A stretch of DNA of 34,071 nucleotides from TM7 phylum sp. oral taxon 351. GTDB taxonomy: Bacteria; Patescibacteriota; Saccharimonadia; Saccharimonadales; Saccharimonadaceae. The notes beneath the pieces were generated by a model that had not been told where the DNA came from, did not search any database, and saw only the letters and a list, made by a program, of their open reading frames with translations. Shown in pieces: positions 31,217 to 34,071 of this stretch. Made by a program: the position numbers and the translations under genes. The stretch is taken from contig SDRH01000002.1 in the NCBI GenBank assembly GCA_007845165.1, forward strand, positions 1 to 34,071. Direction: 5' to 3'. Position 1 is the stretch's first letter, and each line of letters begins with the position of its first letter.

Positions 31217-31290
31217 GTTACCAAAGACAGTGACGGAGTAATCTTAATAAGGTCACCGAGGAAAATCTTCTAATTAATTTTTCTGGTAAC
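31217..31290 (+). ncRNA. L10-type ribosomal protein leader RNA
   Basis: The outer stem GTTACC (31217-31222) pairs with GGTAAC (31285-31290). Inside, GTGAC (31230-31234) pairs with GTCAC (31252-31256), and a weak GAAAAT/ATTTTTC stem follows. The conserved-looking CCAAAGACAG and CACCGAGGA match the L10 leader that binds L10(L12)4 and lets it repress its own mRNA. The stretch from 31291 to the ATG holds only a weak ribosome site. Confidence 0.75.
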
Positions 31291-31348
31291 GAAAATTAAA
31301 AATTCGTAAACTTTTTAATAAAAAATTTAACAATCAAGGGAACTTTTT

Positions 31349-31864
31349 ATGGCAATTTCCAAAGATAAAAAGAATACATTGGTTGCAGATTTAACTAAGC
31401 TTTTATCAGAAGCTAAACTTACCGCTTATGCAAACTATCAAGGTTTGTCTGTGGCTGAACTCGAAGAGTTACGTCACAGTGCTCGTGAGCAGGGTGTGAA
31501 AATCAAAATCGTGAAGAACCGCTTGGTTCGTGTTGCGATGGACGAAATCGCTGTCTACAAAGACACCGACACTACTCACCTCACTGGTCAATTAGTTTAC
31601 GCTATTTCTGATACCGACGAAATCGCTCCTGCTAAGATTTTGGCAGAGTTTGGTAAGACCCACAAAGCTTTCGAACTTTTGGGTGGTTTTTCTGAAACTG
31701 GCAACGCCTTGGATACCGCAGAGATCAATGCTCTTGCAGCTCTTCCATCCAAGAACGAATTGGTCGCCCAGGTGGTGGCTCAATTGCTTTCCCCAGTCAA
31801 CGATTCCATCTCAGCTCTCGCTGGTGGTCTTTCCGGAATTGTTTCTGGCTTAGAAAACAAGTAA
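31349..31864 (+). CDS. rplJ: 50S ribosomal protein L10
   Basis: 171 aa. It builds the base of the ribosomal stalk and holds L7/L12 dimers on its C-terminal helix. The start DKKNTLVADLTKLL, the GLSVAELEELR segment and VKNRLVRVAM are family-typical. AGGG precedes the ATG by about nine bases. It is followed 45 bp later by rplL, and both are probably controlled by the leader RNA upstream. Confidence 0.97.
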   Translation: MAISKDKKNTLVADLTKLLSEAKLTAYANYQGLSVAELEELRHSAREQGVKIKIVKNRLVRVAMDEIAVYKDTDTTHLTGQLVYAISDTDEIAPAKILAEFGKTHKAFELLGGFSETGNALDTAEINALAALPSKNELVAQVVAQLLSPVNDSISALAGGLSGIVSGLENK

Positions 31865-31909
31865 CAAGTGTACTATTAATAATAAATTTAATTTTTTGAA
31901 AGGTCTAAT

Positions 31910-32281
31910 ATGGCTGATATTAAAAAACTTGCTGAAGAATTAGTAAATCTTACTGTTCTTGAAGTAAACGAACTCAAAAATACTCTCAAAGATGAATACG
32001 GTATTGAACCAGCTGCTGCTGCTGTTGCTGTTGCTGCTGCTCCTGCCGCTGCTGCCGAAGAAGAAGGCAAATCTGAATTTAACGTCGTCCTTAAGGACGC
32101 TGGCGCTCAAAAGATCGCTGTAATCAAGGCTGTTAAAGAAGCTACCGGTCTTGGTCTTGGTGAAGCTAAAGCCCTCGTTGATGGTGCTCCTTCAACCGTA
32201 AAAGAAAACGTCAAGAAAGACGAAGCTGAAGCTTTGAAGAAAACTCTCGAAGAAGCTGGTGCTGTCATCGAATTAGCTTAA
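31910..32281 (+). CDS. rplL: 50S ribosomal protein L7/L12
   Basis: 123 aa. An N-terminal dimer helix ([20 protein letters not shown]), an Ala-rich hinge (about 36-52) and the C-terminal factor-binding domain with [20 protein letters not shown] and [15 protein letters not shown]. It recruits translation GTPases. AAAGG lies six bases before the ATG. The hinge DNA uses repeated GCT codons. Confidence 0.98.
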   Translation: MADIKKLAEELVNLTVLEVNELKNTLKDEYGIEPAAAAVAVAAAPAAAAEEEGKSEFNVVLKDAGAQKIAVIKAVKEATGLGLGEAKALVDGAPSTVKENVKKDEAEALKKTLEEAGAVIELA

Positions 32282-32310
32282 TTAAAACTCTGAAGTTTAC
32301 GAATTTATCG

Positions 32311-32339
32311 AAAATATCCCACCTAAGGTGGGATATTTT
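32311..32339 (+). terminator. Intrinsic terminator of rplJ-rplL
   Basis: A 13-bp perfect stem (32311-32323 with 32327-32339), a TAA loop and a T run. Confidence 0.92.
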
Positions 32340-32394
32340 TTGACGCATATGGATACGTCTAGAACGTTTCTTATAAAATCATCTTATTGTTAAA

Positions 32395-32418
32395 ATACCC
32401 CACTAGGCGGCGGGGTAT
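32395..32418 (-). terminator. Intrinsic terminator of the BspA-like gene
   Basis: A 7-bp stem (32395-32401 with 32412-32418) and, on the minus strand, a TTTTA run. It lies just after the stop codon at 32425. Confidence 0.75.
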
Positions 32419-32424
32419 GTTTTA

Positions 32425-34071
32425 TTATGATTTCTTAGTAAAGGCACCTGGTGCACCTGGAGCACCGATACGAGCATAGGTGATATTATTGCCGATGGTG
32501 CCAGTACCGTAGTCGTTGGTGACATTATAGAAGATATTGTTTGAGGCGGTAACCTTGGTGGTAACAAAGCTTTCAGAAGCATAAATGGTTACGAGCCAGG
32601 TTGAATCGTAGAACATCGAAGTGACGTCCTCAAGATTTCGCGTGTCCCAGTTGGTAAGATCAATAACTTTGAGCCAGGTATAGTCGAACATGCTGGCAGC
32701 AGTTACGAGACTTCTAGTGTCGAAAGAACTGAGGTCAAGATAGTTAATATAGGAGTTTTTAAACATTTGGCTCATATTTTTTACTTTGCCGGTATTGAAT
32801 TCAAATTTAACATTTTCACCCTTCATTAATCCACTATCGTTATATGCAAACATACCTTCCATAGTTGTGACATTAGCGGTATCGAGGCTATTGATATTAT
32901 CTATTTTGTCAATTTTGCCGATACCGTAGAACATATAGCTAGTATCGGTGAGGGCTGGAGTTTTCAAGATTGGCAAGACGATTTTGTTTAGAGAGGCATT
33001 AAATTTAAAGAGAGCACGCATGGTGGTAAGATGTGGCATATTGATTTGACCGGATGGCCAAGTAATTGACCCGATAGTATTATTCTTGGCTGTAGCACTA
33101 AATGTTCCTTCCATGGAAGTAACATTGCCAAGTTTGAAATTAGAAATATCAAGATTTGAGGTATAGAAATTCAAAAACATATAGCTCATGTCGGTCAGGT
33201 TTTCCGTATTGAAGGAAGTTGGAAATACAGCTGAGGTGGAAGCGTTTGTACCGTAGAACATATAGGAGGTGTTTTCCACTTTGTTGGCGCGAAGATTCGA
33301 AATAATGTTCTGCATTGGTAGGTAATAATCGCCAGCGAACATGCGACTCATGTTGGTAACGTTGGTGGTGTCGAGGTTGGCTAGATTATTAATAGCACTA
33401 AGCTTACTATTATTCTCAAAAAGTGAGCTCATATCGGTGATATTTGAAGTATTGAAAACGGAAGGGAGAGTAATGGTCTCGAGATTATTGGTGTTTTTAA
33501 ACATACCAACTATTGAGGTTAAAGGACCAGTTTGCATACTGCCGAGATCGATATTTTTAACCTTGCTATTTTGGAACATATAGGACATATCTGTGATATT
33601 GTTGCCGCCAAGATTTGTATTATTGAGTACTAGCTGCGTAGCGGCAGAATCTTTAAACATACCAGAAAGATTAGTGGCGGTGGCAAAATTAATTTTAGGA
33701 AGATTGATGTTTGTGGCATTTTGGGTGCCCTTAAACATATTGGAAAAATCGGTGGTATTAGAAAAAGTGGCTTCAGGTAAATTGATAGTCGAAGCTTTGG
33801 CATTTTCGAACATACCATTGGCGTTCTGTACGTTACTAAAGGCGGCCTTGCCGAGGCTAATAGTGGTGGCGGCGGAATTTTTAAACATGTTGCTAGTGTT
33901 TTGGGTGTTTTCAAAAGTGGAATTACTGAGATTAATTTCTTTAAGAATAGATCCTTCGAAAATCGAGGAGGCATCTTCCATGTCGGAAATAGTCCAGGTA
34001 GAAAGATCGGCAGTCTCAAGATATTTGGCATTTTTGAAAACATTGGAAATATTTTTGGCACTAGACATGAA
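32425..34071 (-). CDS. BspA-like surface protein with DUF285 repeats (5' end outside window)
   Basis: At least 547 aa. The frame stays open to the window edge and the ATG at 34068 is preceded by an in-frame Phe codon inside a repeat, so the true start and signal peptide lie beyond. About 20 repeats of 22-27 residues carry a central (Y/G/N)MF(K/Y/E)N-type core, for example TDMSYMFQNSK, TNVTNMSRMFAGD and KVKNMSQMFKNSY. These form leucine-rich-repeat-like solenoids found in Mycoplasma, lactic acid bacteria and oral bacteria, where BspA binds host proteins. The C-terminus (ARIGAPGAPGAFTKKS) shows neither LPxTG nor a membrane anchor. In a Saccharibacterium it could serve contact with the host bacterium; this is inference. 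Confidence 0.88.
   Translation of the reverse strand, partial: FMSSAKNISNVFKNAKYLETADLSTWTISDMEDASSIFEGSILKEINLSNSTFENTQNTSNMFKNSAATTISLGKAAFSNVQNANGMFENAKASTINLPEATFSNTTDFSNMFKGTQNATNINLPKINFATATNLSGMFKDSAATQLVLNNTNLGGNNITDMSYMFQNSKVKNIDLGSMQTGPLTSIVGMFKNTNNLETITLPSVFNTSNITDMSSLFENNSKLSAINNLANLDTTNVTNMSRMFAGDYYLPMQNIISNLRANKVENTSYMFYGTNASTSAVFPTSFNTENLTDMSYMFLNFYTSNLDISNFKLGNVTSMEGTFSATAKNNTIGSITWPSGQINMPHLTTMRALFKFNASLNKIVLPILKTPALTDTSYMFYGIGKIDKIDNINSLDTANVTTMEGMFAYNDSGLMKGENVKFEFNTGKVKNMSQMFKNSYINYLDLSSFDTRSLVTAASMFDYTWLKVIDLTNWDTRNLEDVTSMFYDSTWLVTIYASESFVTTKVTASNNIFYNVTNDYGTGTIGNNITYARIGAPGAPGAFTKKS

Noticed and set aside
1-34071. CRISPR array, insertion sequence, prophage or toxin-antitoxin island
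   Set aside because: No regularly spaced repeats, transposase, integrase or phage genes were found; the content is core-genome.

Overview
The window looks like chromosomal core-genome DNA from a small-genome bacterium of the Candidate Phyla Radiation, most likely Candidatus Saccharibacteria (TM7). That placement is inferred from the gene set, not from a marker search. It rests on a short ComEC without its accessory domains, DnaX and RecR without most zinc cysteines, a lone CIRCE-controlled dnaJ, a RimB/RimK pair, a divergent acetate kinase, a DUF285 (BspA-like) surface protein, and genes that read through in the standard code. The DNA is AT-rich and densely coded; no gap reaches 300 bp. I see no insertion sequence, prophage, CRISPR array, tRNA or rRNA.

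Layout. (1) 1-738: 3' part of prmC on the plus strand, then a two-way terminator. (2) 827-6139, minus strand: a queuosine-salvage operon (small FMN-binding-type protein, YhhQ-type transporter, tgt), then signal peptidase I, an unknown membrane protein and an HtrA protease with a very acidic tail. (3) 6252-14386, minus: a probable operon of SemiSWEET, DUF998 protein, UvrD helicase-nuclease, NrnA-like DHH phosphoesterase and cysS, with an AI-2E family permease at the end that also has its own promoter. (4) 14470-16359, minus: a DUF421 protein and a uracil-5 RNA methyltransferase. (5) 16360-18059: a divergent region with perfect 17-bp repeats, then comEC, whose 3' end overlaps a convergent membrane-protein gene by 192 bp. 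(6) 18167-20750, minus: rimB-rimK and a two-gene unit of unknown exported or anchored proteins. (7) 20867-23148: dnaJ under a CIRCE operator, and divergent ackA. (8) 23200-30581, minus: rmuC; ybaB-recR; a GT-C-like membrane protein; and an unknown gene followed by dnaX and dnaB. (9) 30733-32281, plus: rlmH, then rplJ-rplL behind an L10-type leader. (10) 32425-34071, minus: the 3' part of a BspA-like repeat protein.

How the genes work together. The window mixes DNA replication and repair (dnaX, dnaB, recR, ybaB, rmuC, UvrD), translation and its modification (prmC, tgt, cysS, rlmH, TrmA-type, rimK/rimB, rplJL), export and surface biology (lepB, htrA, BspA-like, unknown anchored proteins) and uptake (comEC, YhhQ, SemiSWEET). 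This fits an organism that lives on another cell and imports much of what it needs.

Three patterns cut across genes. Seven genes have a -10 box ending 6-7 nt before the start codon, as expected for leaderless mRNAs. Many promoters carry an extended -10 (TGnTATAAT). None of the 34 genes ends in TGA (30 TAA, 4 TAG).
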